Source of the DNA: Parapontixanthobacter sp963736595 | GTDB taxonomy: Bacteria; Pseudomonadota; Alphaproteobacteria; Sphingomonadales; Sphingomonadaceae | DNA length: 64,000 nucleotides | NCBI GenBank assembly: GCA_963736595.1 | Contig: CAVTPG010000011.1 | Coordinates: 62,001-126,000 of the forward strand | Direction: 5' to 3' | In this document: in pieces, positions 26,643 to 36,090 of the stretch | How positions within the stretch are numbered: the first letter of the stretch is position 1 | Layout of the letters: every line of letters starts with the position of its first letter | Position numbers and translations under genes: made by a program | The notes under the pieces: model-generated | What the model was told of the DNA's origin: nothing | Seen by the model: the letters and a program-made list of their open reading frames with translations, nothing else | Database searches by the model: none

Positions 26643-26654
26643 TTGTCCAGACAA
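26643..26654. promoter_or_regulatory. Operator-like palindrome TTGTCCAGACAA, site D
   Basis: One mismatch from the common 12-mer, flanked AGTTGTCCAGACAAAT. It lies between the stop of the membrane protein gene (26691) and the start of TonB receptor copy 1 (26576). Confidence 0.65.
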
Positions 26655-26690
26655 ATTTTGCAAGTATCGGTTTATGTGGCATTTTTATCG

Positions 26691-27375
26691 CTACCAGATG
26701 GGTTTGACATTCCCCAGAAACGCGGTGGCCAGCAGCAGCGCATAGACTGCCCACACCCAGATACGGGTCCGGTTCATCGTTTTGAGCAGCGGCAATTCGG
26801 TCGCATCGCTCGACCCTTCTTCAAGTACCGCAGTCAATTGTTTGCCAACTGGCTTGAAACTGACATCGATCATGATCGCCGCGACAAAAATGACTCCGAA
26901 CAGCAACGCTTTCCACGCCAGCCAGTCGGGTTGTAAAGGTGCATCGATCATTAGGCTTTGTCCGCCTAGCCACAGGTAAAAGCCGCCGACGATCCAGCGC
27001 AGCCAGCTCTCGATCCCGCGATTGCGCGCGGCGCGCGGCGTTTGGTCGTGCCAATGGGCATCCCACACCAGAAACAGCCAGAACGCGCCGATCGTCCACG
27101 CACCGATCAGCAGCCACACCGGCACATCCCAATACCCGCCAGTATCGACCACGCTCAGCGATAGCGGCACCATCAGCGCCCAGGCACTGCGCGGTGTCAT
27201 ATCGACCAGCACCAGCAGCTTTCAGGAGCGCGATCCGCTGCTCCAGCGTATATTGCGTGCGCTTGCGAAAATGCTGACCCAGCAGGAAAACGCCGACATC
27301 TGCGCCAAGCCACAAGACGAACAACAAAAGGTGGACATATACCAGCAAAGGGTAAGCCATCGCGTTCAACTCCAT
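26691..27375 (-). CDS. Integral membrane protein of unknown function (frameshifted)
   Basis: A polytopic protein of about 228 residues. The first frame has YPLLVYVHLLLFVLWLGADVGVFLLG, the second has WALMVPLSLSVVDTGGYWDVPVWLLIGAWTIGAFWLFLVW and further helices to AVYALLLATAFLGNVKPIW. Removing one base at about 27219 gives IALLKLLVLVDMTPRSAW and one continuous protein. The His in the first helix and Asp at its end recall haem-binding or CopD-like membrane proteins, but I cannot name the family. It lies between the two TonB receptor genes and diverges from copy 2 across sites E and F. Confidence 0.65.
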
Positions 27376-27434
27376 GAAATTACCTTCTTATTGTGCCATT
27401 TTGCCGGTTGCACCGACTGGGACCAAATAGCAAC

Positions 27435-27446
27435 TTGTCCGGACAA
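27435..27446. promoter_or_regulatory. Palindromic operator TTGTCCGGACAA, site E
   Basis: An exact copy, 42 bases (four helical turns) upstream of site F. A TTGACA that could be a -35 element lies between them at 27462-27467. Confidence 0.8.
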
Positions 27447-27476
27447 ATCGCATTTCTCGACTTGACAGACAAGAGG

Positions 27477-27488
27477 TTGTCCGGACAA
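27477..27488. promoter_or_regulatory. Palindromic operator TTGTCCGGACAA, site F
   Basis: An exact copy, flanked GGTTGTCCGGACAACT, 60 bases before the TonB receptor copy 2 start. It would cover the -10 position of a promoter using the TTGACA at 27462. Confidence 0.8.
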
Positions 27489-27548
27489 CTTTGCACAAAG
27501 AAATGCAGGCGGGTGTCTTCCGCGAACGAAAATTTCAAGGAGTGGATG

Positions 27549-29831
27549 ATGATTTATAAGAATGATCTGATGTCTTCGATTGCCCGACCAGCTGCTGCTG
27601 TGGCGCTATGCGCTGCGGCGGCGTGGGCTCCCGCCGCTTACGCTCAGGAAGCCGATCAGAGCGCCACCGATCAGGCAGTTTCGACCGAACAGCCCGGTGA
27701 CGGCGTCATCATCGTAACTGCACAACGCCGCGCACAGAACTTGCAGGATGTGCCCGCAGCCGTGACCGCATTGACCGGCGCGACGCTTGAGAACCGCCAA
27801 ATCTCCGACACCAACGATCTGCAAAACCAGATCCCCAATGTCGTTATTTCTACCGGCACGGGTACAGCGAGTTCAGCCCGCATCTATTTTCGCGGGGTAG
27901 GCGAAGATGAATCGCGCGGTGCAATCGATCCGGCAGTCGGCATCTATATCGACAACGTCTATCTTGGCCGCACGGTCGGCTCGCTCGTCGATCTCGTCGA
28001 TATCGAACAAGTCGAAGTTTTGCGCGGTCCCCAAGGCACGTTGTATGGCCGGAACACCAATGGCGGCGCGATCAAGATCAGTTCGGTCCGCCCGCAATTG
28101 GGCGAAACATCGCTGAGCGGTGAAGTCGGCTACGGCAATTTCGATCGCATTTCCGCCAAGGCGAGCGTCAATGTATCGCCTTGGGATACTGGCGCCTTCC
28201 GGCTTTCAGGCCTGTATCGCCAGCGCGATGGGTATTTCGACCTAAACCCGAACGGTGATTTTGCCGATCTTGCCGGAACGCAGGCTGGCGGCGAAGAAGT
28301 CTTTGCCTTGCGCGGCAGCCTGTATGGCGAATTGTCCGATGTCTGGAATTTCCTTGCCATCGTCGATTACACGAAGGACAAATCCGACCCGGTTCCAAGC
28401 TCGTTTATTGCCGAGAGCGACAATCCGACCGTCGCCACCGATACCGACGGTAATATCTTCACGATCGAGCCTGCTGCCGGAGTGACCTGCTCTGCTGCAA
28501 CGCCTGCGACATTCCAGCCTGTCGGCTGTTTCACGGCCTTCAGCAGCGATGTCGATGCGCTGGGCGTGTCGTATCAGTTGAAGGGCGAATACGACAATTT
28601 TACCATCTCTTCGATCACGGCATTTCGCACGCTCAGCGATGACTTATCGACGCACATCACATTTCCGTATTTCCAGCAAACCGATCAGAATCAGTTCAGT
28701 CAAGAATTTCTGTTGAATACGAATATCGGTATGGTCGATTTAACGGCGGGTGCGTTTTATTATTCCGAGGACGCGGAACTGGCATTCACCTTCATTTTGC
28801 CGGTGACCAACGAAGTCAAGACGGAGAGCTTCTCGCTATTCGGTCAAGCCGCCATTTCCCTGACCGATGCGCTGACGCTAACTGGCGGATTGCGCTGGAC
28901 CGATGAAACGCGCGATTTCCGAGGCACATCGGTCGTCATTCCGGTGGTCGAGGATTCGGTCGGGGTCGATAACATCACCTGGACCGCGAAGGCCGATTAC
29001 GAAATCACCCCGGATATTCTGGTTTACGCAAGCTATGCCACAGGGTTCAAATCGCCCGGCTTCTCCTCGGATTGCTTTAGCCCCGCAGGATGTTTCCTGA
29101 GCGTCGAGGAAGAGCAACTGGATGCAATCGAAGCGGGTTTGCGGACGCAATTCCTCGATGGCCGCGCAACCTTCAACGCAACCTATTTCTACAATGATTA
29201 CTCCGACCTTCAAATTAGTGCGACCACTGGTGGCGGAGTATTTACACGCTCCAATGCCGGTGAAGCGCGCATTCAGGGTGTCGAGCTGGAATTCGGGTTC
29301 GAGCCGGTCGATGGGCTGGACATTTACGGCAATGCAAGCTGGCTCGATGCCGAATATCGCAATTTGACGCCTTTACAGGCCGGGACGCTCACCAATTCCA
29401 ATATCACTTCAGGCGCGGTCGGCCCCGCTTGCACAGCGATAACCGCTACGGGACCATCCGATGCATTCAACGATCAGGTCGTCGATTGCGCGCTTAATCT
29501 GGCGCTGAAAAATGCGCCGGAATGGAAGGGATTGCTGGGCTTCACTTACACCGTGCCGCTGGCATCGGGTGAAATCTTCTTTGGCGCAGACGGCGCTTAT
29601 GAATCCGACAGCTTTGCGCTGGTCGCCAATCCTCCGGGATCGCTGGTCGAGCCGGGCTTCCGCGTCGATGCGCGGGCAGGGTGGCGCGCCGCTGATGATG
29701 GCTGGCGTGTCACGATCTGGGGCAAAAACCTGACCGACCGCGAGTATTTCCGCGCCAGCACGGGCCTCAATCAAGTTTATGCGTCCGCGCCGCTGACCTT
29801 CGGTGTCGATGTCGGCTTCCGCTTCGACTGA
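27549..29831 (+). CDS. TonB-dependent outer-membrane receptor, copy 2
   Basis: A receptor of about 760 residues. The signal peptide ends near AAYAQEADQ. The plug has GVIIVTAQRRAQNLQDVPAAVTAL and VEVLRGPQGTLYGRNTNGGAIKISS, and the barrel ends in FGVDVGFRFD. Two ATGs are adjacent; the second (27549) is six bases after AAGGAG, so it was chosen. It heads a rightward unit with an exported VOC protein, MFS carrier, FAD oxidase, nitrilase-fold protein and an unknown. Sites E and F lie upstream. Confidence 0.93.
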   Translation: MIYKNDLMSSIARPAAAVALCAAAAWAPAAYAQEADQSATDQAVSTEQPGDGVIIVTAQRRAQNLQDVPAAVTALTGATLENRQISDTNDLQNQIPNVVISTGTGTASSARIYFRGVGEDESRGAIDPAVGIYIDNVYLGRTVGSLVDLVDIEQVEVLRGPQGTLYGRNTNGGAIKISSVRPQLGETSLSGEVGYGNFDRISAKASVNVSPWDTGAFRLSGLYRQRDGYFDLNPNGDFADLAGTQAGGEEVFALRGSLYGELSDVWNFLAIVDYTKDKSDPVPSSFIAESDNPTVATDTDGNIFTIEPAAGVTCSAATPATFQPVGCFTAFSSDVDALGVSYQLKGEYDNFTISSITAFRTLSDDLSTHITFPYFQQTDQNQFSQEFLLNTNIGMVDLTAGAFYYSEDAELAFTFILPVTNEVKTESFSLFGQAAISLTDALTLTGGLRWTDETRDFRGTSVVIPVVEDSVGVDNITWTAKADYEITPDILVYASYATGFKSPGFSSDCFSPAGCFLSVEEEQLDAIEAGLRTQFLDGRATFNATYFYNDYSDLQISATTGGGVFTRSNAGEARIQGVELEFGFEPVDGLDIYGNASWLDAEYRNLTPLQAGTLTNSNITSGAVGPACTAITATGPSDAFNDQVVDCALNLALKNAPEWKGLLGFTYTVPLASGEIFFGADGAYESDSFALVANPPGSLVEPGFRVDARAGWRAADDGWRVTIWGKNLTDREYFRASTGLNQVYASAPLTFGVDVGFRFD

Positions 29832-29832
29832 G

Positions 29833-30874
29833 ATGCGCGCCTCGCTTCTACGGCTGGGCCGGTTCCTGATCGCGGGGATCGGCCTTTTGGCGAGCGCATC
29901 ATATGCGCAAACGGCTGAAGATTTCGGTGTCGAGCCGTGGAGCGAAACGGTGGTTTCGGTGGCTGAATTTGAACCGACGACCAAGCTGTTTCGCGAGGCG
30001 GGTGACTGGCGGCTGACCTTGTCGGGCGCAGTTAACAAGCAGGAGCTTGCCTATTGGGCACTGCCCGACACGGCAGGCGGCCGGTTCGAGCGTTGGTGCG
30101 CGCCTCAGGCTGACACCGGATGCATCCGCTTCGTGCGCTTTTCGGGCGTGGAGCAAAGACCGATCCGTCCGGCGGCACGCCCGTGGGACACCGGCGGCAT
30201 TTTCTCGATCATGGTTCGTAGCGACGATGTTGATCGGGCTGTATGAGCAAGCGCTTGAATTAGGCTGGTGGGCCGAAAGCCCGCCGATCCGTTTTCAATT
30301 CGGTGCATCGGATCTGCGCAACGTAGTGCTGCAAGGGCCACATGGCATTAATCTTGCCGTGTATGAGCGTATCTCGCCCGATTTTGCAGCGTTTCCAGTC
30401 GGCGCAATCAGTCAGGGTTTCAATTCGATGCGCATGGTCCGCGACCGCCAGACTGCGCGCGATTTTTACCGCGACACGCTGGGTTTCGGCCTTTTGTTCG
30501 AGACCATCAGCGAACCGGATGAGCCTGCCTTTTCCAATCTGTCGATCCCCGTCAATTTGACCAGTCAGATCAAACGGACCGCCGCCGCGCTGTATCCCAT
30601 TGCCGGCGAGACGGGCCGGGTCGAAGTCATGCAGATCGAGGGCTTTACCGGCCACGATCATTCGGGCGCGGCCAGTCCGCCCAATCTGGGCATTTTATCG
30701 GTGCGCTATCCGGTTCGCGATCTGGCGGCTTACACGGCTTATTTGGAGAATCGCAGCGCCACCTTCGCTTATCGCGCACAAGGCGTTACGATAGCGGGGC
30801 TGGGCACAGTCGATATTGTCGCGGTCCGCGATCCGGACGGCAATCTGACGGAGTTTTACGATCATGGTAAATGA
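29833..30874 (+). CDS. Exported two-domain VOC family protein (frameshifted)
   Basis: A protein of about 346 residues with an N-terminal signal peptide (LGRFLIAGIGLLASASYAQT) and VOC-type repeats. The first runs to GGIFSIMVRSDDVDRA; the second begins NSMRMVRDRQTARDFYRDTLGFGLLFETI and includes LGILSVRYPVRDLAAYTAYLENR and VRDPDGNLTEFYDHGK. Removing one G at about 30241 gives DVDRAYEQALELGWW. It starts two bases after the TonB stop. Export of a VOC protein is uncommon and suggests action on the substrate in the periplasm. Confidence 0.75.
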
Positions 30875-32249
30875 CACGGCGACACAAAAGATCGAGGAAC
30901 AACGCGGCGAATTTTCGCTTGCCTGGAAAGTGTTGCTGGTCTCGGTGCTGGGCGTTGCCTGCGGGGCTTCTCCGCTTCCATATAATGTGATCGGTTTTAC
31001 GGTCGAGCCGGTGATGAGCGAGTTCGGGTGGAGCCGGACACAGGCCGTTATCCCGATCACAGTTTTCGGCATTATCGCTTCGTTGCTGGCTCCGGCATTC
31101 GGCTGGCTGGCCGACCGTTATGGCGTGCGCAAAGTCGCGCTGTTGTCGCTGTTGGCATTCGGCTTGGCATTTGCGGCTATCGGGCTGACCCCGATGGATG
31201 GCGGAGCCTCCACCTTGTATGTCTATTACGGATTGTGGATGCTGGTCGGATTGGTCGGTATCGGATCGACGCCTGTCACCTGGAGCCGCGCGATCAACAT
31301 GTGGTTTTTCCGCCGCAAAGGGCTGGCTCTCGGAATCCTTCTGATGGGTACGAGCCTTGCCGCGCTGGTCATTCCGCAAGTCGCCGATTGGGCGATCACG
31401 AATTACGGTTGGCGCAGTATGTTCGTGATTATCGCAGGTTTCCCGCTGCTGATCGCGCTGCCGTTGGGATTTCTGTTTTTCCGCGAGCCGCGCCCTGAAG
31501 AACGCCCGCGCGCCATGTCAGCACAAAATGTGTCTGCACAAAATGTGACTGCGCAAGATACCTCTGCGCAAAGCGAGCCCGCAGAAGATGCCGCGCCAAG
31601 TTATGGCTTGACCGGCGTCACGCTGGGAGCGGCCATGCGTGATTACCGGTTTTGGCTGATCTGGTTCTCGATCCTGATCATCGCACTGGCCTTTGGCGGG
31701 GCGTTCATCAACATGGTGCCGATCCTCGCAGATCACGGCCTGTCGTCCAATATTGCCGCCAATGTGTTGACAATTCTAGGCCTGGGCATCTTGTCGGGCC
31801 GCATTATCACCGGACTGCTGCTGGACAAATTCTGGGCGGGTTATGTCGCGTTCCCGCTCTTGTGCTTGCCTGCAATTTCCAGCTTCCTGCTGCTTGGCAC
31901 GGACAGCAATTTTACTTACGTCGCCATTGGCGGTTTCCTGCTGGGCTTTGCCGCCGGGGCGGAAAGCGACCTGATCGCCTATCTCGCCAGTCGCTATTTC
32001 GGGATGCTCAATTACGGCAAGATCTACGGGATGCTGTATATGCCGTTCGGTCTGGCCAGCGCGATGTCGCCGATCGCCTATGCCTATGTGCGCGACAGCA
32101 CGGGCAGCTACGATCCGATTCTGACGGCAGCAATCTTCTTTTATATCGCAGGTGGTGCTTTGCTGCTGTTCTTAGGCCGCTATCCCGACAGTTTCCCGGC
32201 AGACCAGAATGCACCTGAGCCGACCCGCGCGGCGGCGGGCGCTGCGTAA
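30864..32249 (+). CDS. MFS transporter (oxalate/formate antiporter or monocarboxylate type)
   Basis: A 461-residue, 12-helix MFS carrier. The loop 2-3 motif GWLADRYGVRKVALLS and the N-terminal FGWSRTQAVIPITVFGIIASLL resemble the monocarboxylate/oxalate-formate antiporter group. The central cytoplasmic loop carries four pentapeptide repeats (SAQNV SAQNV TAQDT SAQSE). It probably brings the product of periplasmic steps across the inner membrane. Its start overlaps the VOC gene end and its stop overlaps the oxidase start. Confidence 0.9.
   Translation: MVNDTATQKIEEQRGEFSLAWKVLLVSVLGVACGASPLPYNVIGFTVEPVMSEFGWSRTQAVIPITVFGIIASLLAPAFGWLADRYGVRKVALLSLLAFGLAFAAIGLTPMDGGASTLYVYYGLWMLVGLVGIGSTPVTWSRAINMWFFRRKGLALGILLMGTSLAALVIPQVADWAITNYGWRSMFVIIAGFPLLIALPLGFLFFREPRPEERPRAMSAQNVSAQNVTAQDTSAQSEPAEDAAPSYGLTGVTLGAAMRDYRFWLIWFSILIIALAFGGAFINMVPILADHGLSSNIAANVLTILGLGILSGRIITGLLLDKFWAGYVAFPLLCLPAISSFLLLGTDSNFTYVAIGGFLLGFAAGAESDLIAYLASRYFGMLNYGKIYGMLYMPFGLASAMSPIAYAYVRDSTGSYDPILTAAIFFYIAGGALLLFLGRYPDSFPADQNAPEPTRAAAGAA
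31518..31577 (+). repeat. 15-bp coding minisatellite in the MFS central loop, four units
   Basis: Units at 31518, 31533, 31548 and 31563 follow the pattern TCTGCACAAAATGTG with increasing divergence and keep frame, each encoding a pentapeptide. Confidence 0.85.
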
Positions 32250-33802
32250 TGGCCACGCTGGCCGAAGCAAATATTGCCGAGAGGCTGGCGCAAACGGGTG
32301 CAGAAGTCGTGGCGGACGAGCATAATCTCGATTTCTACGCGCATGATATTTACGCGCGCGGTGCTGATCTTGCGGCGGTTGTGCGTCCGGCGGATAAGCA
32401 CCAGCTTGCCGCAGCCGTAAAAATAGCGACCGATGCAGGTCACGCGGTTATCCCGCGCGGTGGCGGCATGAGTTATACGGGCGGCTATACAAGCGATAAT
32501 CCGGGCGCGGTCCTGTTCGATCTGGCGGGCATGGACCGGATCATTTCGGTGAACGAGGCCGACATGACCGTGACGGTCGAGGCGGGCTGCACCTGGGCCG
32601 CCTTACACAAAGCACTTAGCCCCCAGAAATTGCGCACGCCGATGTGGGGCACGCTGTCGGGTCTGAAGGCGACCATCGGCGGCGGGATGAGCCAGAACGG
32701 CATTTTCTGGGGCACGACGCGTTACGGCACAGCTGTGCAAAGCTGTACGGCGCTGGAAGTCGTGCTGGCCGATGGCACGCTGTTATCGGTGGGATCGCAG
32801 CACACACGGCCTTACGGTCCCGACCTGACCGGCCTTTTCTTAAGCGATACGGGCGCGCTGGGGATCAAGGCGACGATCACATTGCGGCTGATCCGCGAGG
32901 CCGACGCGCACGGGTTTGCGAGCTTTTCTTTCGATGATCACGATAGCTGGTTTGCCGCTGCCAGCGCGATCGACCGGCGCGGGATCGCCACCGAATGCTT
33001 TGGTTTCGACCCGTATTTGAATGCGATCCGCATGAAACGCGACAGCTTGACCAGCGATGCCAAACAGTTGGTCGGGATGATGAAAAAACAGGGCGGGATG
33101 CTGAACGCTTTGAAAGAAGGTGCGCGCGTTGTTGCGGCAGGGCGCGACTTCATCGATGGTGCGAAATATTCGCTTCATGTGCTGGCCGAGGGGCGCATTC
33201 AAGCCGCCGCCGATGCCGATATCGCGCTCGCCCGCGAGATCGTGGCGGGGCAGGGTGGCTGCGAAGTCGAAAATACTATCCCCAAGATCATCCGCGCCAA
33301 TCCGTTTGGACCATTGAATTCCATTCTTGGACCTGACGGAGAGCGATGGGCACCGATCCACGGGCTTGTCTCGCACAGCCGCTCGCAGGAATGCTTCGAG
33401 GCGTTCCGCACTCTGTTTGCCGATTATGCTGATGAAATGGAGCGATTGGGCGTGCATTACGGCACATTGATCGCGGCGGTTGGCGGCGCGGGAATGGTCA
33501 TTGAGCCGTGCCTCTACTGGCCCGATGCGCGCAATCCCCTGATCGAGCATACGATAGAGCCGGGGCATTTGAAAAAGGTGCCCAAGCTGGCGGGTAATAG
33601 CGAGGCATGGGCGCTTACCGCCAAGCTGAAGCAAGCTATTGTCAATATTTTTCATCACCACGGCGCGGCACATTTCCAGATCGGCCGGACCTATCGCTAT
33701 CGAGACAGTCTTGACGCGCGCGCCGATGCGTTGTTGCAGGCGGTAAAGCGCGAAGTCGATCCGCGCGGGCTGATGAATCCCGGATCGCTCGGACTGAATT
33801 GA
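32249..33802 (+). CDS. FAD-binding oxidase/dehydrogenase, VAO/GlcD superfamily
   Basis: A 517-residue flavoenzyme. The FAD-binding PCMH-type domain shows VIPRGGGMSYTGGYTSDNPGAVLFDLAGMDRI and TIGGGMSQNGIFWGTTRYG; the C-terminal part ends DPRGLMNPGSLGLN as in GlcD and 4-cresol dehydrogenase-like enzymes. It oxidises a hydroxy acid, alcohol or phenolic carbon. It has no signal peptide, so it acts in the cytosol. It is the fourth gene of the TonB-headed unit. Confidence 0.9.
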   Translation: MATLAEANIAERLAQTGAEVVADEHNLDFYAHDIYARGADLAAVVRPADKHQLAAAVKIATDAGHAVIPRGGGMSYTGGYTSDNPGAVLFDLAGMDRIISVNEADMTVTVEAGCTWAALHKALSPQKLRTPMWGTLSGLKATIGGGMSQNGIFWGTTRYGTAVQSCTALEVVLADGTLLSVGSQHTRPYGPDLTGLFLSDTGALGIKATITLRLIREADAHGFASFSFDDHDSWFAAASAIDRRGIATECFGFDPYLNAIRMKRDSLTSDAKQLVGMMKKQGGMLNALKEGARVVAAGRDFIDGAKYSLHVLAEGRIQAAADADIALAREIVAGQGGCEVENTIPKIIRANPFGPLNSILGPDGERWAPIHGLVSHSRSQECFEAFRTLFADYADEMERLGVHYGTLIAAVGGAGMVIEPCLYWPDARNPLIEHTIEPGHLKKVPKLAGNSEAWALTAKLKQAIVNIFHHHGAAHFQIGRTYRYRDSLDARADALLQAVKREVDPRGLMNPGSLGLN

Positions 33803-33817
33803 GGAACTGACCCACGC

Positions 33818-34900
33818 ATGACCACTTTGCACGACGTTTCGCCAACTACACCGGCGCCATATTCTGCAGTCGCCATGCAATTAACGGCCCGCTCGTTGGA
33901 AGCCAGCAGCAAGGACGACGCGCGCGCGGCGATGCTAAACCATATCGGCGAAGTCGAGTTGAACATCCGCACTTCGTCCATTTTCATCGAGCAATATGGC
34001 GGCGATCCGGTCCGTCTGGCCGTGCTGCCCGAATATCTGTTCACATCTTATCCCGGTCGCAGCACGATTCCGGACTTTGCCGAAAAGCTCGGCTGGGACA
34101 TCGATGGCGCGGAATATGAAGCACTGGGCGCATCGGCGCAGCGGCTGAAGACCTATATCGCAGGCAATGCTTACGAGCGCGATGCGGGTTTTCCCGATTT
34201 CTATTTCCAGACCAGTTTTTTGGTCGCGCCAACAGGTGATGTGGTGCTGCGCTATCGGCGGATTATGTCAATGTTTGCGCCCAGTCCGCACGATGTCTGG
34301 GACGCCTATCTCGACCGCTATGGCCTCGACGGGGTGTTTCCGGTTGCCGATACCGAGATCGGACGGATTGCAGCCATTGCTTCGGAGGAAATCCTCTATC
34401 CCGAAATCGCCCGCGTGTTAGCCATGCGCGGCGCGGAGATATTCGTGCATTCCTCAAGCGAAATCGGCTCACCATTGGCGACCCCCAAAGACATCGCCAA
34501 GCAAGCACGCGCGTTCGAGAATGCCGCTTATGTGGTGTCGGCCAATACTGCCGGCATATCGGGCACGGGCTTGCCGTTGGCCAGTGCGGATGGGAACAGC
34601 AGGGTCATCGATCATCGCGGCAAAGTGGTGGCGCAGTCAGGCTCCGGCGAGACTTTTACGGCATTTGCCACCATCGACCTTGGCGCATCGCGAAAAGCGC
34701 GCCGTACACCGTCCATGATCAACACGCTGGCACGACAACGTCCGGAGCTTTTTGCGCAAGCCTATGCGGCGAGTGCAGAAGCCTTCCATCAGCCCAACGG
34801 AATGATGGATGGTGAGCAGGCAAGCGTGCCGGAACGCGACTATTTCCGCCGGACACAGGAAGCTGTGATTGCGCGGCTGGATAAGGCGGGCATCATCTGA
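33818..34900 (+). CDS. Carbon-nitrogen hydrolase (nitrilase) superfamily protein with altered triad
   Basis: A 360-residue nitrilase-fold protein. The first catalytic residue, Glu in LAVLPEYLF, is present. The Lys motif YRK reads YRR (VVLRYRRIMSM) and the Cys motif reads AIASEEILYPEIARVL, so Ser stands where the nucleophilic Cys is expected. The rest of the fold (HSSSEIGSPLATPKD, ENAAYVVSANTAG, SRVIDHRGKVVAQSG) is well kept. It may have lost hydrolysis or changed chemistry. It ends in ATGA overlap with the next gene. Confidence 0.8.
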   Translation: MTTLHDVSPTTPAPYSAVAMQLTARSLEASSKDDARAAMLNHIGEVELNIRTSSIFIEQYGGDPVRLAVLPEYLFTSYPGRSTIPDFAEKLGWDIDGAEYEALGASAQRLKTYIAGNAYERDAGFPDFYFQTSFLVAPTGDVVLRYRRIMSMFAPSPHDVWDAYLDRYGLDGVFPVADTEIGRIAAIASEEILYPEIARVLAMRGAEIFVHSSSEIGSPLATPKDIAKQARAFENAAYVVSANTAGISGTGLPLASADGNSRVIDHRGKVVAQSGSGETFTAFATIDLGASRKARRTPSMINTLARQRPELFAQAYAASAEAFHQPNGMMDGEQASVPERDYFRRTQEAVIARLDKAGII

Positions 34901-35625
34901 TGCAGCATCGTACGGTTTCGGGCAAAGTCCGCTACACCTCGCTGAAACAGGGCATGGAAGGCGCGGAACGGGGCCGGGAATGGTTTGCCTTTACGCATCA
35001 CGCCGATGGCTCGGTCATCATGCGCGCGCGGTGCGAGATAGAGGAGCCGGAGCCGACCGTGCTGCGCGACATTATCTACCACATCGGCCCGGATATGGTG
35101 CCGCAGCATTTGCTGGTTCATTTGACGCTGGGCGATGTGTTTCTTGGCTCCGGCTGGATGCGCTATGATGCGACAAACGACGCCATCGAATGCGAGAGTT
35201 TCGGCCCGACCATCGGGCGCAATTCTGAACGGCGCGAGGCAGTCGGGGCTTTCGACGGGTTTGGCACGCATCCGATCGTTGGCGATGGGTTTCTGACCCG
35301 GATCATGGACGTGTCGAAAGGCCCGCATCGCCGGAAACTGCGCGTTTTTCTGCCCTCCTCGGATCATCGCGGGGCGACCGCGCCCAAGATCGCCGAAGTG
35401 GGCATCACACTGGAATATGTCGGCGAAGCGGAGAAGACGGTGGCCGCCGGAACCTTTGCCTGCCGCCACTTTCGCTTCATCGATGACAGCGCAGAAGGCA
35501 TGGGCGGCACGACGCACCCCGATTACGATATGTGGGTGACGGCGGATGATGATTGCGTGTTCGTGTATGGCGCGATCGACGGCTATATGATGAACCGCTA
35601 CGAATTGGTCGAGCTGGACCGCTGA
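34900..35625 (+). CDS. Conserved-looking protein of unknown function
   Basis: A 241-residue cytosolic protein that I do not recognise. It looks beta-rich, with charged turns and a C-terminal HPDYDMWVTADDDCVFVYGAIDGYMMNRYELVEL. TVAAGTFACRHFRFID recalls DUF3108-like beta-sandwich proteins, but the match is weak. It is the last gene of the rightward unit and its end faces the leftward unit from 39994. Confidence 0.6.
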   Translation: MQHRTVSGKVRYTSLKQGMEGAERGREWFAFTHHADGSVIMRARCEIEEPEPTVLRDIIYHIGPDMVPQHLLVHLTLGDVFLGSGWMRYDATNDAIECESFGPTIGRNSERREAVGAFDGFGTHPIVGDGFLTRIMDVSKGPHRRKLRVFLPSSDHRGATAPKIAEVGITLEYVGEAEKTVAAGTFACRHFRFIDDSAEGMGGTTHPDYDMWVTADDDCVFVYGAIDGYMMNRYELVELDR

Positions 35626-36090
35626 TCAAGCGGGCGGATCGATCCGCCATTCATCGCACAGCGTCCGCTTCCACGGCTGGCCGTCTTTGAACCATTGCCA
35701 TGTGCGGGCGCGATTCTGCCCGTCCGGTGCGACATTGATGCTCTCGATATAGTAGGCTGCCTCTACGTCCAGCCGGTCGAGCCGCAGCATGATGGTATCT
35801 TCCAGCGTTTGCCAGCAATAGCCGGTAAAGCGATCCGTAGCCCAGACGATCCGCTCACCATTCAGCTTACCGCCAAATTCGTAAACCGCCTCGCGGCCAT
35901 CGGCCCAGCTCAGCCAGTTGTGCTGAACATAAGACCACGGCCCGTTATCGGGAAACTCGCACCGGGTTTTGACGCGGCGTTCGTCCAGCAATTTGCCGTC
36001 CCGATCGACATCGCGATACCAGCCATCCCACCACCCCTCGTGCAGCAGCATGGCGGGCATGGCGCGTTGCAAGGCGAGGCGATTGCTCAA
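35626..36090 (-). CDS. Trp-rich calycin-like protein (DUF3598-type), copy 1
   Basis: A 154-residue protein with LLHEGWWDGWYRDVDRDGKLLDERRVKTRCEFPDNGPWSYVQHNWLSWADGR, followed by a strand-rich region. The same layout (EGxWDGxY, D.....R..CxxPxxGP, YxQxNxxxWADG) recurs in the protein at 41426, so these are paralogues. The pattern suggests a lipocalin-like fold of the DUF3598 type; the function is unknown. The start overlaps the aldehyde dehydrogenase stop. Confidence 0.65.
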   Translation of the reverse strand: MSNRLALQRAMPAMLLHEGWWDGWYRDVDRDGKLLDERRVKTRCEFPDNGPWSYVQHNWLSWADGREAVYEFGGKLNGERIVWATDRFTGYCWQTLEDTIMLRLDRLDVEAAYYIESINVAPDGQNRARTWQWFKDGQPWKRTLCDEWRIDPPA

